From Bacteroidales bacterium (GTDB taxonomy: Bacteria; Bacteroidota; Bacteroidia; Bacteroidales; UBA932), in NCBI GenBank assembly GCA_017442315.1, contig JAFRZX010000165.1, positions 62,001 through 126,000 of the forward strand: a DNA stretch of 64,000 nucleotides, read 5' to 3'. A model generated the notes under the pieces. The model made no database searches. It had not been told where the DNA came from and worked only from the letters and a program-made list of their open reading frames with translations. This document shows, in pieces, positions 53,433 to 63,090 of this stretch; the first letter of the stretch is position 1; each line of letters opens with the position of its first letter. A program made the position numbers and the translations under genes.

Positions 53433-54879
53433 CTGTCTCTGTTTCTGTTGTCATCTGCACTACCGGTACAGACTGCATGACAAGTTCCTTCTTTGCCTTG
53501 ACCTTCTCTTCCTTGTCAGTAAATGTCTTGATATCCGGCATAGGGAAAAATCTTCCTGACAGAAGCAGCCATACAACGGCAAAGGTAAGGATTATGTTGA
53601 AGGTCTGACCCACAATGTAAAGCCAGAGGACCTTACCGCCCTGCATGCTTCGCGCAATCTTCTTGAAATTGGTATCAAGACCTATGGAAGTAAAGGCAAG
53701 GACAAAAGCCCAATCCTTATATTGCCCCAAGACCTTGTTTATCGCTCCCGTTTTTTCTGCACCTACGGCAGGAACAAAAATAACGGACGCTACGATGGAG
53801 GCTACCATGAACCCAATGATGAATTTAGGGAAACGTGTCCATATTTCACTGGCTCCAACTTCTGACTTTCCGGTCTTGTCAACCTTCTTTGCAAAGAAGA
53901 TGGCAACAAAGAATGCGATGAATCCGATGAGAATGTTCTGAATCATCTTGACAAGTGAGGCAACCTGCTCTGCTTCAGGTCCCAATGCACTTCCGGCCAG
54001 CACGACTGCGCCTGTTGAATCCACTGTTCCACCGATAAGGGCACCTCCCATGATCTGTCCAAGTCCGCACCACTGGATTATCATCGGTTCAAAAACCATC
54101 ATTATGATGGTGAATATGATAGATATCGAGATTGCAACGGAGAGGTCTTCCTTCTTGGCTCCTGATGCGGCTCCCGTAGCGATGGCAGCAGAAGTTCCGC
54201 ACACAGATGTGGCTGCCGCTACAGTCATCAGCAGAGGCTTGTTACGAATCTTCAGTATCCTGTTTCCAAACCACCACATGAAGATTATGACAATCGGAGT
54301 AACACCCCAAGCGATTCCCAGGCCATAAAGTCCGAACTTTGCAATATTGGAAAACAACACTGAAAAACCGAATACGACAAGACCTGTCTTGATATAGAAT
54401 TCTGTTCTGATAGCAGGTTTGAGCCAGTTCGGAACACCGGCTGTATTAGCTATAAGAAGTCCTATCAACAACGCCCAGAAAGCCCATTCCAGATATCTTT
54501 TCAAGGTAAACTCGGCACTTACCATACGTACAACGACAGCAATGACGAACAATGCAATAAAAGCCGGTATGAACTTTTTAAGTTTCTCTCCCTGAAGCTT
54601 TACTGCTGCACCGAACAATACACCGAGAATAACAACAGTCTTGAGGCACTTAGCCCAGAATGACCATGAGCCTAACTGCTGTATCAATGGCACGACCTTA
54701 GCCGCATCCTTTTCTCCAAGGGTCTCACCGACGGTCCATGTCTTGAAGCTCAAAGCAGAGAAATCGAACCATCCGGTAAGGACAGCAACGCATCCCAATG
54801 CAATTACAATCGCTCCTATCCATACGGAAAGCCAGTCTTCCGTAGTATAGAGCTTGGAAAAATTACGTTTATCAGTCAT
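53419..54879 (-). CDS. YeiH-family putative sulfate/anion exporter
   Basis: A 486-aa inner-membrane protein of UPF0324/YeiH type. Family blocks are VVFGFSVLFS, AAATSVCGTSAAIATG (with the Cys-Gly) and FTSIGLDTNF. It is about 130 residues longer than E. coli YeiH because of an extra helical N-terminus (about 20-145) with LNxx-rich loops. Relatives export sulfate or related oxyanions. First of three genes with the small membrane protein and TetR regulator. Confidence 0.85.
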   Translation of the reverse strand: MTDKRNFSKLYTTEDWLSVWIGAIVIALGCVAVLTGWFDFSALSFKTWTVGETLGEKDAAKVVPLIQQLGSWSFWAKCLKTVVILGVLFGAAVKLQGEKLKKFIPAFIALFVIAVVVRMVSAEFTLKRYLEWAFWALLIGLLIANTAGVPNWLKPAIRTEFYIKTGLVVFGFSVLFSNIAKFGLYGLGIAWGVTPIVIIFMWWFGNRILKIRNKPLLMTVAAATSVCGTSAAIATGAASGAKKEDLSVAISISIIFTIIMMVFEPMIIQWCGLGQIMGGALIGGTVDSTGAVVLAGSALGPEAEQVASLVKMIQNILIGFIAFFVAIFFAKKVDKTGKSEVGASEIWTRFPKFIIGFMVASIVASVIFVPAVGAEKTGAINKVLGQYKDWAFVLAFTSIGLDTNFKKIARSMQGGKVLWLYIVGQTFNIILTFAVVWLLLSGRFFPMPDIKTFTDKEEKVKAKKELVMQSVPVVQMTTETETDETK

Positions 54880-54913
54880 ATAAGGTAGGTTTTAGTATTT
54901 GTCTGACGATCAT

Positions 54914-54933
54914 GAACCTGTTCAAACAGATTC
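54914..54933. promoter_or_regulatory. Candidate TetR operator upstream of the YeiH operon
   Basis: A 20-bp interrupted palindrome on the plus strand, GAAC-CTGTTCAAACAG-ATTC, with arms GAA/TTC and CTGTT/AACAG, 35-54 nt before the YeiH ATG. Size and symmetry fit a TetR dimer site, and a TetR gene ends this operon. Confidence 0.5.
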
Positions 54934-54977
54934 TTAATAAGCTATTAAATAATATGCAAAATAAACTATACTTTATC

Positions 54978-55015
54978 TAAAAAACAAGCCATCGGCAGAA
55001 ATTCTGCCGATGGCT
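54978..55015 (-). terminator. Terminator of trpS
   Basis: A perfect 14-bp stem AGCCATCGGCAGAA/TTCTGCCGATGGCT (54987-55015), followed on the minus strand by TGTTTTTT. Confidence 0.9.
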
Positions 55016-55036
55016 GCAGCTCTAAGAATATGACTG

Positions 55037-56155
55037 TCAGTCCTGATACTTCCTTGTATGCTCCGCTATGAGGTCTGCATCATCGAAATAGTCAATACGC
55101 ATTGCCTTACGCACATCGGCTAATGTTCTGGCTGCCTCGGCACGGGCTGTTTCCGAACCTTTGCGAAGAATCTCATACACCAAAGGAATATTCTTCTGAT
55201 ATTGCGCTCTCCTTTCCCGGATAGGCTGAAGGATATCCTCCATTATACTATAAAGGAATTTCTTGCATGTTCCGTCACCAAGGCCTCCTCTGCGATAATG
55301 ATCCTTCATTTCATCAAGGTTTGCATATTCCGGAAGGAAGCGGGCAAAGTGTTCCTCAGTACTGAAGGCATCAAGATATGTAAACACCACATTACCTTCC
55401 ACATGACCCGGATCAGTTATCTGAAGGTGCTGCGGATCAGTGAACATGCTGTTGACCTTCTTCTTGATTTCCTTTGAAGTATCTGACAGGTATATGCAGT
55501 TTCCCAACGACTTACTCATCTTGGCCTTGCCGTCAGTGCCGGGCAGTCTGCAGCATACAGCATTTTCCGGCAGAAGCATTTCCGGTGTTACAAGTGTTTC
55601 ACCATAAACCGAGTTGAACTTATGCACTATTTCACGGGTCTGCTCGATCATTGGAGCCTGGTCCACACCGACAGGAACTGTTGTGGCACGGAATGCAGTA
55701 ATGTCAGAAGCCTGACTTATAGGATATGTAAAGAATCCCACAGGTATGCCTTTTCTACTCTGCACCTCGTCATCTTCACAGTCAGAAAAGCCTCTGAGCT
55801 GGATTTCCTGCTTTACGGTAGGATTTCTCTGAAGTCGTTGAACTGTCACAAGATTCATATAATAGAATGCAAGTTCGCAAAGTTCTGGTACCTGGGACTG
55901 GATGAAGATTGTAACCTTTTCGGGATCAAGACCTGCTGAAAGATAATCCAGAGCAACTTCTATAATGTTCTGTCGTATCTTTTCCGGATTATCGGCATTA
56001 TCGGTGAGTGCCTGAGCATCTGCAATCATTATGAATATCTTTTCAAACTCACCGCTGTTCTGAAGTTCAACCCTGCGTCGAAGCGAACCGACATAATGTC
56101 CAAGATGAAGCTTACCGGTAGGACGGTCACCTGTTAAAATAATCTTTCCCATCAC
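55037..56155 (-). CDS. trpS: Tryptophanyl-tRNA synthetase
   Basis: A 372-aa class I synthetase. HIGH-type motif [10 protein letters not shown] and KMSKS motif [10 protein letters not shown] are both present, with the [11 protein letters not shown] start. It charges tRNA-Trp in the cytosol. Slightly longer than E. coli TrpS (334 aa) because of an insertion near residue 130. Starts 20 nt after GH84 and may be partly co-transcribed with it. Confidence 0.96.
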   Translation of the reverse strand: MMGKIILTGDRPTGKLHLGHYVGSLRRRVELQNSGEFEKIFIMIADAQALTDNADNPEKIRQNIIEVALDYLSAGLDPEKVTIFIQSQVPELCELAFYYMNLVTVQRLQRNPTVKQEIQLRGFSDCEDDEVQSRKGIPVGFFTYPISQASDITAFRATTVPVGVDQAPMIEQTREIVHKFNSVYGETLVTPEMLLPENAVCCRLPGTDGKAKMSKSLGNCIYLSDTSKEIKKKVNSMFTDPQHLQITDPGHVEGNVVFTYLDAFSTEEHFARFLPEYANLDEMKDHYRRGGLGDGTCKKFLYSIMEDILQPIRERRAQYQKNIPLVYEILRKGSETARAEAARTLADVRKAMRIDYFDDADLIAEHTRKYQD

Positions 56156-56175
56156 AATATCTTATTATATGTTTT

Positions 56176-58275
56176 CTAATTCGTAAAAATGACTTCAAAT
56201 ATATCCGCCTCACCAAGAATGTCTGCAATTACAGCACCATCCTTAATGTCCATTGAGACGAAAGCTCCATCAGGAACAATCTCGACAATGAGTGAGCCAT
56301 CGCTGCCCAGCTGCCTGACGACGGTATTTTCCACAGGAGCAGACTTGAACAGGACAACGCATCTTTCCGCATCAGCCGGAATCTGATACTCCGCCTTTCC
56401 CTTAAGTTTCATAAATATTGAAGTATCAGGCCGTAAGAATGCTTTTCCAGACAATTCTTCATAGAAAGCCGCTGCCATATCATTCATGAGATTCTCGTAA
56501 AAAGGCTGAAGCTTCTGTGTTCCTGACTTGTGTGCATTGTAAGCCTGACGGTCAGCATCAGTCATAAGATTACAAACATATGAGTTCCAGAATGCCTTAT
56601 GGTCTCCCTCACGTAAAATCTTCAGACACTCCAGAGCCTTACGTCCCCGTAAGCCTAGTTTACCGAATTCCACAAGCCACGGTCTGAGTTCTTCCAGAAG
56701 CATCTTATTGGAACAACGGGCCATGACATCTGGCACGGTTTCAATCCTCTTGAATTCCTCCAGCATAGCTGCATACTTTTCATCACTGTATGATTCTACA
56801 GTGAAAGTCTCCGTTTCCCATGACTCCACACGGCGATATCCTGTCTCGGTATCACAAGAATGTATCGCAAATGTCCTGTATGCGTCCTTCACCTCTGGAG
56901 CAAGTTCCTCCAGTCCTCTTTCCCAATTGTCGATAGGATTGTAAGCACCAACGTTCCATGTATAGTCCGCAACTCCATATAAAGCCAGCTTAGAGGCTTC
57001 ACCATGTTCCATAGGATTGCTGACAAAACCTGCAAGATCTTCTGAAGTCATCGTACCATCCAATCCATAGACCGGGCCCTGCATGAGTATATGACGTGCA
57101 TAATCCGTCACCGGATAGTTCCACCAATAGAATCCAGGTCTCCTGATCCTGTCGTTTACCCATGTCATAGTCTCCTTTGTAAGATCACTGCAAACGAAAT
57201 CTCCAGTCCATAATATCTTCACAGAAGGATCCATAGTACGCCCGTAGATACTGAGGCTGCCTTCTGGAGACGGATCTGCCCATAGTTTTGAATAGTCTGT
57301 AGGACACAATATAAGAGGCTTTACATCCTTCTTTATGGAAATGAAATCTGCATTCAGTCTGTTCACAAGATCGACTTGTCTTACAGGGTCTGTCCCCTCA
57401 CCGCTTATATCATCAAAAAACAAGGCAAAAGAACGGACTCCAAGGTAATACATCAATATAAACTTGTTCAGAAGGAACTTATAGTCTTCTTCATTCCACT
57501 TTATGTCTTTGCCTGGATGAATGGCCCATATGAAATCTACCCTATTGCGTTTGCAGGCCGCCACAAGCTCCTTTATCTCAGATGCCTGCTTTTCAGGATA
57601 CGGGAAACGCCATGACGGACTGCTGTGATACGGATCATCCTTCGGTCCATAAATATAGCAGTTCATCTTGTTCCTGCCATAAAAATCTATAAGGGAAAGA
57701 CGTACCTGATGGGACCAAGGTTCACCGTAAAATCCTTCCACCACACCCCTGTACCTGAGGTCCGGCCAATCCGAAACGGATACAAAAGGCAGTTTTCCTC
57801 CGGCACATGCAGGACTTTCGACAAGCTGACGAAGAGTCTGTATGCCATAGAACGCCCCCTGCTCATCGTATCCTGCAATCATTATCGCTCTGGCAGTGAC
57901 ATTAAGCACATAAGCACCTGGCAACTTCTCTACATTATGTTTCTCAGCTGCTTTCGAGCCATAATCCACAATAAGCTTAAGGCCTTTTTCAACTTTCGGA
58001 ACAAAATCAAGGTCAGCACGGAACTTCCCCTTGACATCTACAAACACAATCCCTTTGGAAATATCCACATAGCCCTCATCCATGAAAGCTATGTGCTGAG
58101 GTACGGGATTTAAAACAATCCCTCTGTTGGTCAACCTCTCTCCCGAAATGGATTTTATATTCTGAGATTCAGATCTTTGCAATAAAAGGTCAAATTCATC
58201 GTCCTGCGCATTCATGACCAAAGTCATAGGAAATACGGCAATCAGCATGGCAAGAATTCGAGTCATTAGGGACAT
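56176..58275 (-). CDS. Exported beta-N-acetylglucosaminidase, GH84 (BtGH84-like)
   Basis: A 699-aa exported hydrolase. After the signal peptide (MTRILAMLIAVFPMTLVMNAQ) there is a GH20b-like domain (about 45-150), then the GH84 barrel (about 160-430). RGVVEGFYGEPWSH and the catalytic pair D288-D289 (FFDDISGEG) match the substrate-assisted mechanism. A helical domain and a beta domain follow. It removes N-acetylglucosamine, or O-GlcNAc, from host or bacterial glycans. The start at 58275 (or 58266) is set by the promoter -7 box at 58305-58312. Confidence 0.93.
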   Translation of the reverse strand: MSLMTRILAMLIAVFPMTLVMNAQDDEFDLLLQRSESQNIKSISGERLTNRGIVLNPVPQHIAFMDEGYVDISKGIVFVDVKGKFRADLDFVPKVEKGLKLIVDYGSKAAEKHNVEKLPGAYVLNVTARAIMIAGYDEQGAFYGIQTLRQLVESPACAGGKLPFVSVSDWPDLRYRGVVEGFYGEPWSHQVRLSLIDFYGRNKMNCYIYGPKDDPYHSSPSWRFPYPEKQASEIKELVAACKRNRVDFIWAIHPGKDIKWNEEDYKFLLNKFILMYYLGVRSFALFFDDISGEGTDPVRQVDLVNRLNADFISIKKDVKPLILCPTDYSKLWADPSPEGSLSIYGRTMDPSVKILWTGDFVCSDLTKETMTWVNDRIRRPGFYWWNYPVTDYARHILMQGPVYGLDGTMTSEDLAGFVSNPMEHGEASKLALYGVADYTWNVGAYNPIDNWERGLEELAPEVKDAYRTFAIHSCDTETGYRRVESWETETFTVESYSDEKYAAMLEEFKRIETVPDVMARCSNKMLLEELRPWLVEFGKLGLRGRKALECLKILREGDHKAFWNSYVCNLMTDADRQAYNAHKSGTQKLQPFYENLMNDMAAAFYEELSGKAFLRPDTSIFMKLKGKAEYQIPADAERCVVLFKSAPVENTVVRQLGSDGSLIVEIVPDGAFVSMDIKDGAVIADILGEADIFEVIFTN

Positions 58276-58304
58276 ATCTATCAATAATGGTTGGTATATC
58301 ATTA

Positions 58305-58333
58305 CAAAGATAAGAAACTGTTTTGATTTACAA
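58305..58333 (-). promoter_or_regulatory. Promoter of GH84
   Basis: On the minus strand TTG (58331-58333), 18 nt, TATCTTTG (58305-58312). RNA would start near 58298, ruling out longer translation starts. Confidence 0.65.
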
Positions 58334-58392
58334 CTCTTTTTAGAAGCTGCTGCAAAAAACAATCATTTTCTGAGATAGTTACGAGGCAGCAT

Positions 58393-59013
58393 TCACACAC
58401 CCGCTTGTTCTTTATCAAGTATGATGCGGTACAGATTGCAACCTACCAGATTCCCTGTAACTATGCAGAGATAGACGGCAAGGACATCGAATGCATTTGC
58501 CTTCAGGAATGTCACCGGTACACAAAGATAATAAAAGGCATCAGCAATGCAGTGAGTGAAACCACATACAATGAAAAGAGGCACAGCAAGCAGAAGGGGA
58601 AGATAATGCTGCCTGCGGGCAAAGGTTACTGCTGTCGTCATCATGAATCCGCAGCCTATTCCCAGAACACCACAACGCAAGGGGCCTGTCTCAAGACGGA
58701 GTCCGATGACTTTCATAGCAGCTCCCTGTATATCCATCGGAGAAACCCTGGCAATAAGAGCAACAAGCAGACATCCAAGTATATTCCCGAATAAGATAAC
58801 AAAAAGCTTCCCTATTTCATCCTTTCTTATGAACCCTGCTGTTCCCGTATAAAGAGCAAGCTTATAGCCGACAACAGCAAGAAGACCGAATGAGAACAAT
58901 ATTGCCCCGAAAAGAAAGCCATATGCCTCACTCTGTAAACCTGAGGCAAGGAATCCGAAACCGGCACACCCTATTGCAAAACCGGCAAAGATCGAAGAAC
59001 GGATAAGTTTCAT
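58393..59013 (-). CDS. Formate/nitrite transporter family protein, short
   Basis: A 206-aa channel-like protein with six helices. LALYTGTAGF corresponds to the conserved LFTGN loop and CGFTHCIADAFYY carries the central His of FNT channels. It is 50-70 residues shorter than FocA, mostly at the N-terminus. FNTs pass formate, nitrite or hydrosulfide. Its start overlaps the TrmO gene by 4 nt; last gene of the ferritin-led run. Confidence 0.85.
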   Translation of the reverse strand: MKLIRSSIFAGFAIGCAGFGFLASGLQSEAYGFLFGAILFSFGLLAVVGYKLALYTGTAGFIRKDEIGKLFVILFGNILGCLLVALIARVSPMDIQGAAMKVIGLRLETGPLRCGVLGIGCGFMMTTAVTFARRQHYLPLLLAVPLFIVCGFTHCIADAFYYLCVPVTFLKANAFDVLAVYLCIVTGNLVGCNLYRIILDKEQAGV

Positions 59014-59693
59014 AATTCTATATCTTCTATTGAAAGTAGATCACCAATCACTTTGAATCTGACGTTCACACCTGAAAAGGACATACCATAGATTCTGTCA
59101 GGGTCATCATGATATGAAGGCCGAGGATCGAGCGAAAGCACCTCGATCAATGTGCCAAGAAGTTCATCATTCCCGCACTTTGCTCTAACAGCATCAGGAA
59201 CATCCACATTCAATCTTTTTACAGAAAGAGAATCGACATAGCCTGCCTCTGCATCAGGATATGAATCAGCATAAGGAAGATATGGCTTGATGTCATACAC
59301 CGGAGTTCCATCCATAAGGTCTGCTCCAAGGACATGTATCACAGGTCCTTCTATTGCCTCATATTCAATACTGTCAATTCTGACACACGAAAGCCCCAAA
59401 GGATTAGGACGGAATGGTGAACGGGTTGCAAAAACTCCCATGTGCACATTTCCACCGAGACGTGGCGGACGTACTGTCGGCTGCCAAGACCTGCCTCCGC
59501 AAAGGTTGGCGGAGAACTCCCATATCAGCCACATATGAGTGAACCCCTCCAATCCACGCAAAGCATCCGGATTACGGAATTCAGGCTCAAATACAATGGT
59601 TCCGCGCAAAGAGGCTGCCAGCCCGCTTTGGCGCGGAATTCCAAATTTTTCAGGAAACTGCGTCCTGATATATGCTATAGGTCTAATTTCCAT
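59010..59693 (-). CDS. trmO: tRNA (adenine37-N6)-methyltransferase TrmO
   Basis: A 227-aa SAM-dependent enzyme that makes m6t6A at position 37. Family blocks: PIAYIRTQFPEKFGIPRQ, FTHMWLIWEF, GVFATRSPFRPNPLGLSCV, GADLMDGTPVYDIKPYLPYAD, and a C-terminal DPRPSYH. Full length. It overlaps NhaA by 11 nt and FNT by 4 nt. Confidence 0.93.
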   Translation of the reverse strand: MEIRPIAYIRTQFPEKFGIPRQSGLAASLRGTIVFEPEFRNPDALRGLEGFTHMWLIWEFSANLCGGRSWQPTVRPPRLGGNVHMGVFATRSPFRPNPLGLSCVRIDSIEYEAIEGPVIHVLGADLMDGTPVYDIKPYLPYADSYPDAEAGYVDSLSVKRLNVDVPDAVRAKCGNDELLGTLIEVLSLDPRPSYHDDPDRIYGMSFSGVNVRFKVIGDLLSIEDIEL

Positions 59694-61044
59694 CCTGCTT
59701 TGGCAACGTACTGTTGAGAAGGAAGCATCCGAGCAGAGCAGAAATCACAGAACCAGTCAACACTCCCAGTTTGGCTTGTGCGAGCAGAGATGCTCCTGCA
59801 GTTCCAAGACCTGCATAGGAAAGGTCGGCAATGAACATGGATACTGTGAATCCGATACCACATACGACACACACACTAGCAAACGACTTCCATGTAGCAC
59901 CTGCCGGCAAAGCCACGATCTTCAACCGAACTGCAAGCCATGAGAAAGAGAAAACTCCCACGAATTTTCCTATGACCAGACCAAGCATCACAGAGAGGCC
60001 TACTCCGGAAAACAGACTGCCTATGCTCATCTGGGAAAGGTCTATTCCTGCATTTGCAAAAGCAAACAGAGGAATGACTATGAAATTGATGAGAAAATGC
60101 AGATTGTCCTCAAGATCCTGTAGAGGGCTGATCATCTTATCCGCAGCAGATTCGATACTCTTGAGAGTGTGGATCTGCTCGTTGGTTAGCACTATGGTGT
60201 TGTGCCTGTCATCAACATCTATTACAGGGAACTTGTTCACATTCTTGCGAATGCGTTCAAGGTAATGACCTGTGCCCTTCTTCAATGTAGCCGGTACGCA
60301 TAAAGCAACGATCACACCTGAAATGGTCGCATGTATGCCGGACTGGAGCATCATATACCATAGAACAAGACCTAATGTGACATAATATGCCTTGGAACGA
60401 ACTTTAAACAGATTTCCCAGCACCATGACAAGTACGCATAATGCAGAAAGTCCAAGATATAGCATATTGATATCGGAAGAATAGAAAAGAGCTATGACTA
60501 TGATTCCTCCAAGGTCATCAGCAACAGCTAAAGCCGCAAGAAAGACCTTGAGTCCTACGGGTACTCTGGTCTTGAAAACAGAAAGTACTCCAAGTGAAAA
60601 GGCTATATCGGTAGCCATAGGTATGGCAAGACCACGCTGCATTGCAGAATCAGCGGGACAGAACAGCCAGAATATCAATACCGGGACAAGCATTCCTCCA
60701 CAAGCACCGATTATAGGAAGGAGAGCCTTTTCACGGGACGATAGTTCTCCTACGCGAATCTCGCGCTTGATTTCCAGTCCTACGGAAAGGAAGAAGATTG
60801 CCATCAGGAAATCATTTATCACCTGACCCAGGTTCATCGTATGTCCTGCATGGGAGAAAAGGTTGAACTCACCGATAGACACACTCACAGGATTTAGCCA
60901 AAGTGCAGCATACCAATCCTTTACGACTGGGATATTTGCACATATAAGGGCCAGCAAGGTAAAGAAGATCAAAACCATGCTGGAATTGACATGTCGCTTG
61001 AATTTACTCAAGAAACTATAGTTTTTTGTCTGTGTATGACTCAT
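59683..61044 (-). CDS. nhaA: Na+/H+ antiporter NhaA
   Basis: A 453-aa inner-membrane antiporter. The transport aspartates are in ALAVADDLGGI; the start STFFLSVGLEIKRE-like region (LSVGLEIKREI) and ATDIAFSLG are present. It is longer than E. coli NhaA by about 65 residues, mainly a charged cytosolic loop (about 255-310). Exchanges Na+ for H+ for pH and salt control. Begins 10 nt after the MATE gene. Confidence 0.95.
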   Translation of the reverse strand: MSHTQTKNYSFLSKFKRHVNSSMVLIFFTLLALICANIPVVKDWYAALWLNPVSVSIGEFNLFSHAGHTMNLGQVINDFLMAIFFLSVGLEIKREIRVGELSSREKALLPIIGACGGMLVPVLIFWLFCPADSAMQRGLAIPMATDIAFSLGVLSVFKTRVPVGLKVFLAALAVADDLGGIIVIALFYSSDINMLYLGLSALCVLVMVLGNLFKVRSKAYYVTLGLVLWYMMLQSGIHATISGVIVALCVPATLKKGTGHYLERIRKNVNKFPVIDVDDRHNTIVLTNEQIHTLKSIESAADKMISPLQDLEDNLHFLINFIVIPLFAFANAGIDLSQMSIGSLFSGVGLSVMLGLVIGKFVGVFSFSWLAVRLKIVALPAGATWKSFASVCVVCGIGFTVSMFIADLSYAGLGTAGASLLAQAKLGVLTGSVISALLGCFLLNSTLPKQDGN

Positions 61045-61054
61045 GATCTTACCC

Positions 61055-62416
61055 TCATTTTTTCAAAACGGGCGCAAATGTACGAAAAAAGTATGAAAGA
61101 CGAAAACGACGATAAAAAAGCAGTCCGGCAGCAGTCAAACCCAGTGGGAAGGACATCCAGATACCTGTCAATCCCCAATCACAGACAAATCCGAAGATGT
61201 ACCCTGCCGGAAGGGAAATAATGAAATATGCTATGAAAGCATACCAAGTGACCATCTTTACATCTGAAATTCCACGCAAGGAGTTTGAATAATTGCATTG
61301 CATGCCATCACCGAACTGATATATTATAAAAGGTATTACTAAAGATGCTACCATTGAAATGACTTCAGGATTGTCGGTAAACAGTCCGCCAATGACATTA
61401 CGGCAGAAGAACATTATCAAGGATACTGCTGCCGCCATAACAAGAATCATATGGAAACCGGCACTTGAAGTGATACGTACCTGTTCCCAGTCATTTTTGC
61501 CATACCAGTTGCTTACACGGACAGCAACAGCAGCTGCCATACCGTAATAAATCATGAATCCTAACTGTCCCACTGTAAGCATAATCTGATGGGCAGCCAG
61601 AGCAAGAGTTCCAAGCCATCCTACCATGATGGTTGAAAGACTGAACGATGCTGTTTCCAGCCCCATCTGGAGTCCCACAGGCATACCGATCTTAAACAAT
61701 GCAGAAATATCACTGCTGTTGATGTTACCATGGAAGAATCCATATCTGTATGGGGCATATCTGCGGCTTAGAAAAAACACCATGATAAAGATAAGAAGCA
61801 TCATGATACGTGAGAACAAGGTTGCCAACCCTGCTCCGACAAGACCTAACTGAGGAAATCCGGCCTTGCCATATATAAGAAGCCAGTTTCCTGCTATATT
61901 CATGACATTTCCCGCAAGAAGGATGCACATTGGTGTAACCGTATCGGTTATCCCGTCCGAAAACTGCTTGAATGCATTGAAAAGCATGACAAAAAGCAAT
62001 GAAACCAGCAGAATCATGTAATATGGGCGCATAAGCGGCAGAAGTTCTACGGGCTGCCCCATCCTATGGATGTTGAGATACAGCACCCACATCAGCAACA
62101 TCATCACTAATGCAACAATTCCGTTAAGAATCAGGGCATTCTTAAGTACAGAACCTATCGAAGCAGTATCATTGTTACCAAAAAGTCTTCCTACCACAGG
62201 GGTAAGTCCATATGAGAATCCTGTTGCAAAGATTATGACCAGATTGAACATATTGTTCACAAAGGATGCGGAAGCAAGTTCGGACGTACCATACCTTCCG
62301 ACCATCATCGTATCAGCAAAACTCAGTACAATGATACCAAGCTGGCCCACCATGATAGGCAGGCCAAGTTTGATAAGTTCTTTATAATGAGTGATATATT
62401 TTCTTATCCCCATCAT
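61055..62416 (-). CDS. MATE-family multidrug/cation efflux protein
   Basis: A 453-aa protein with twelve helices in two related halves (LGLPIMVGQLGIIVLSFADTMMVG and GMPVGLQMGLETASFSLSTIMVGWLG begin each half). It exports cationic compounds with Na+ or H+ as counter-ion. NhaA next door would supply or relieve the Na+ gradient. Starts 28 nt after ferritin with no terminator visible between. Confidence 0.92.
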   Translation of the reverse strand: MMGIRKYITHYKELIKLGLPIMVGQLGIIVLSFADTMMVGRYGTSELASASFVNNMFNLVIIFATGFSYGLTPVVGRLFGNNDTASIGSVLKNALILNGIVALVMMLLMWVLYLNIHRMGQPVELLPLMRPYYMILLVSLLFVMLFNAFKQFSDGITDTVTPMCILLAGNVMNIAGNWLLIYGKAGFPQLGLVGAGLATLFSRIMMLLIFIMVFFLSRRYAPYRYGFFHGNINSSDISALFKIGMPVGLQMGLETASFSLSTIMVGWLGTLALAAHQIMLTVGQLGFMIYYGMAAAVAVRVSNWYGKNDWEQVRITSSAGFHMILVMAAAVSLIMFFCRNVIGGLFTDNPEVISMVASLVIPFIIYQFGDGMQCNYSNSLRGISDVKMVTWYAFIAYFIISLPAGYIFGFVCDWGLTGIWMSFPLGLTAAGLLFYRRFRLSYFFRTFAPVLKK

Positions 62417-62444
62417 TCAGAAGCTGTAAAAAACAAACAACTTC

Positions 62445-62975
62445 TTATTCGGCTGATGCAGCAAGAGGTGACGGAACATTGTATACCCTTGCACCCAGCT
62501 CCTTGTCAAGCATATACATTCCATACTTGTTGCCCTCAACAGCTTCAAATGCACAAATCATCTCACGTGCAGATTCCTCTTCTTCAACCTGTTCGTCAAT
62601 GAACCACGCCAGACGGTTGATGGATGCATAATCCTTGTCGGCATCAGCAATTGCAGCCAGATTATTGATAAGAGAAGTCACCTTCTTCTCATGCTCCAAT
62701 GTCTGCCTGAACATATCAAGAACACTGTCCCATGCAGAAGGAACAGCTTCTATCGGGAGCAGTTCCACCTTTGCATCTACAGAATTCAGATAATTCATGA
62801 AAATACGGGCATGCGCCTGTTCCTCCTGGAACTGCACATAGAACCAGTTGGCAACACCTTTATGGCCTTTTGCCTCAGCATCAAGCGACATAGACAGATA
62901 AAGATATGCGGACCATAATTCTGCATTGACCTGTGCATTTATTGCATCGTGTAATTTCTGTGACAACATGATCAT
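62445..62975 (-). CDS. ftnA: Ferritin (FtnA type)
   Basis: A 176-aa four-helix iron-storage protein. Ferroxidase ligands are seen as E (NAELWSAYLY), E..H (QEEQAHARIF), and later E in EHEKKVT and the EEEESAREM helix. It assembles into a 24-mer that oxidises and stores Fe2+. Met1 and Met3 are both possible starts. It has a consensus promoter and a perfect palindrome in its leader, and probably leads the MATE-NhaA-TrmO-FNT transcript. Confidence 0.95.
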   Translation of the reverse strand: MIMLSQKLHDAINAQVNAELWSAYLYLSMSLDAEAKGHKGVANWFYVQFQEEQAHARIFMNYLNSVDAKVELLPIEAVPSAWDSVLDMFRQTLEHEKKVTSLINNLAAIADADKDYASINRLAWFIDEQVEEEESAREMICAFEAVEGNKYGMYMLDKELGARVYNVPSPLAASAE

Positions 62976-63003
62976 AAATTTTAAAGTTTGATTTCCGAAT
63001 GGC

Positions 63004-63028
63004 GTAATTTTGAATTATTCAAAATTAC
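63004..63028. promoter_or_regulatory. Perfect 25-bp palindrome in the ferritin leader
   Basis: Arms GTAATTTTGAAT (63004-63015) and ATTCAAAATTAC (63017-63028) around one central base. It begins just after the predicted ferritin transcript start and 29 nt before the start codon. The central 7-1-7 symmetry is like Fur/PerR-family boxes, and iron- or peroxide-responsive control would suit ferritin. Confidence 0.7.
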
Positions 63029-63038
63029 TAACACATTG

Positions 63039-63069
63039 CAAAGTTACGAAAAGAAATGAGGAATCCAAA
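63039..63069 (-). promoter_or_regulatory. Consensus promoter of the ferritin operon
   Basis: On the minus strand TTTG (63066-63069), exactly 19 nt, TAACTTTG (63039-63046). RNA would start near 63032. Confidence 0.85.
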
Positions 63070-63090
63070 ACTCTTTCATATATTTGCGCC

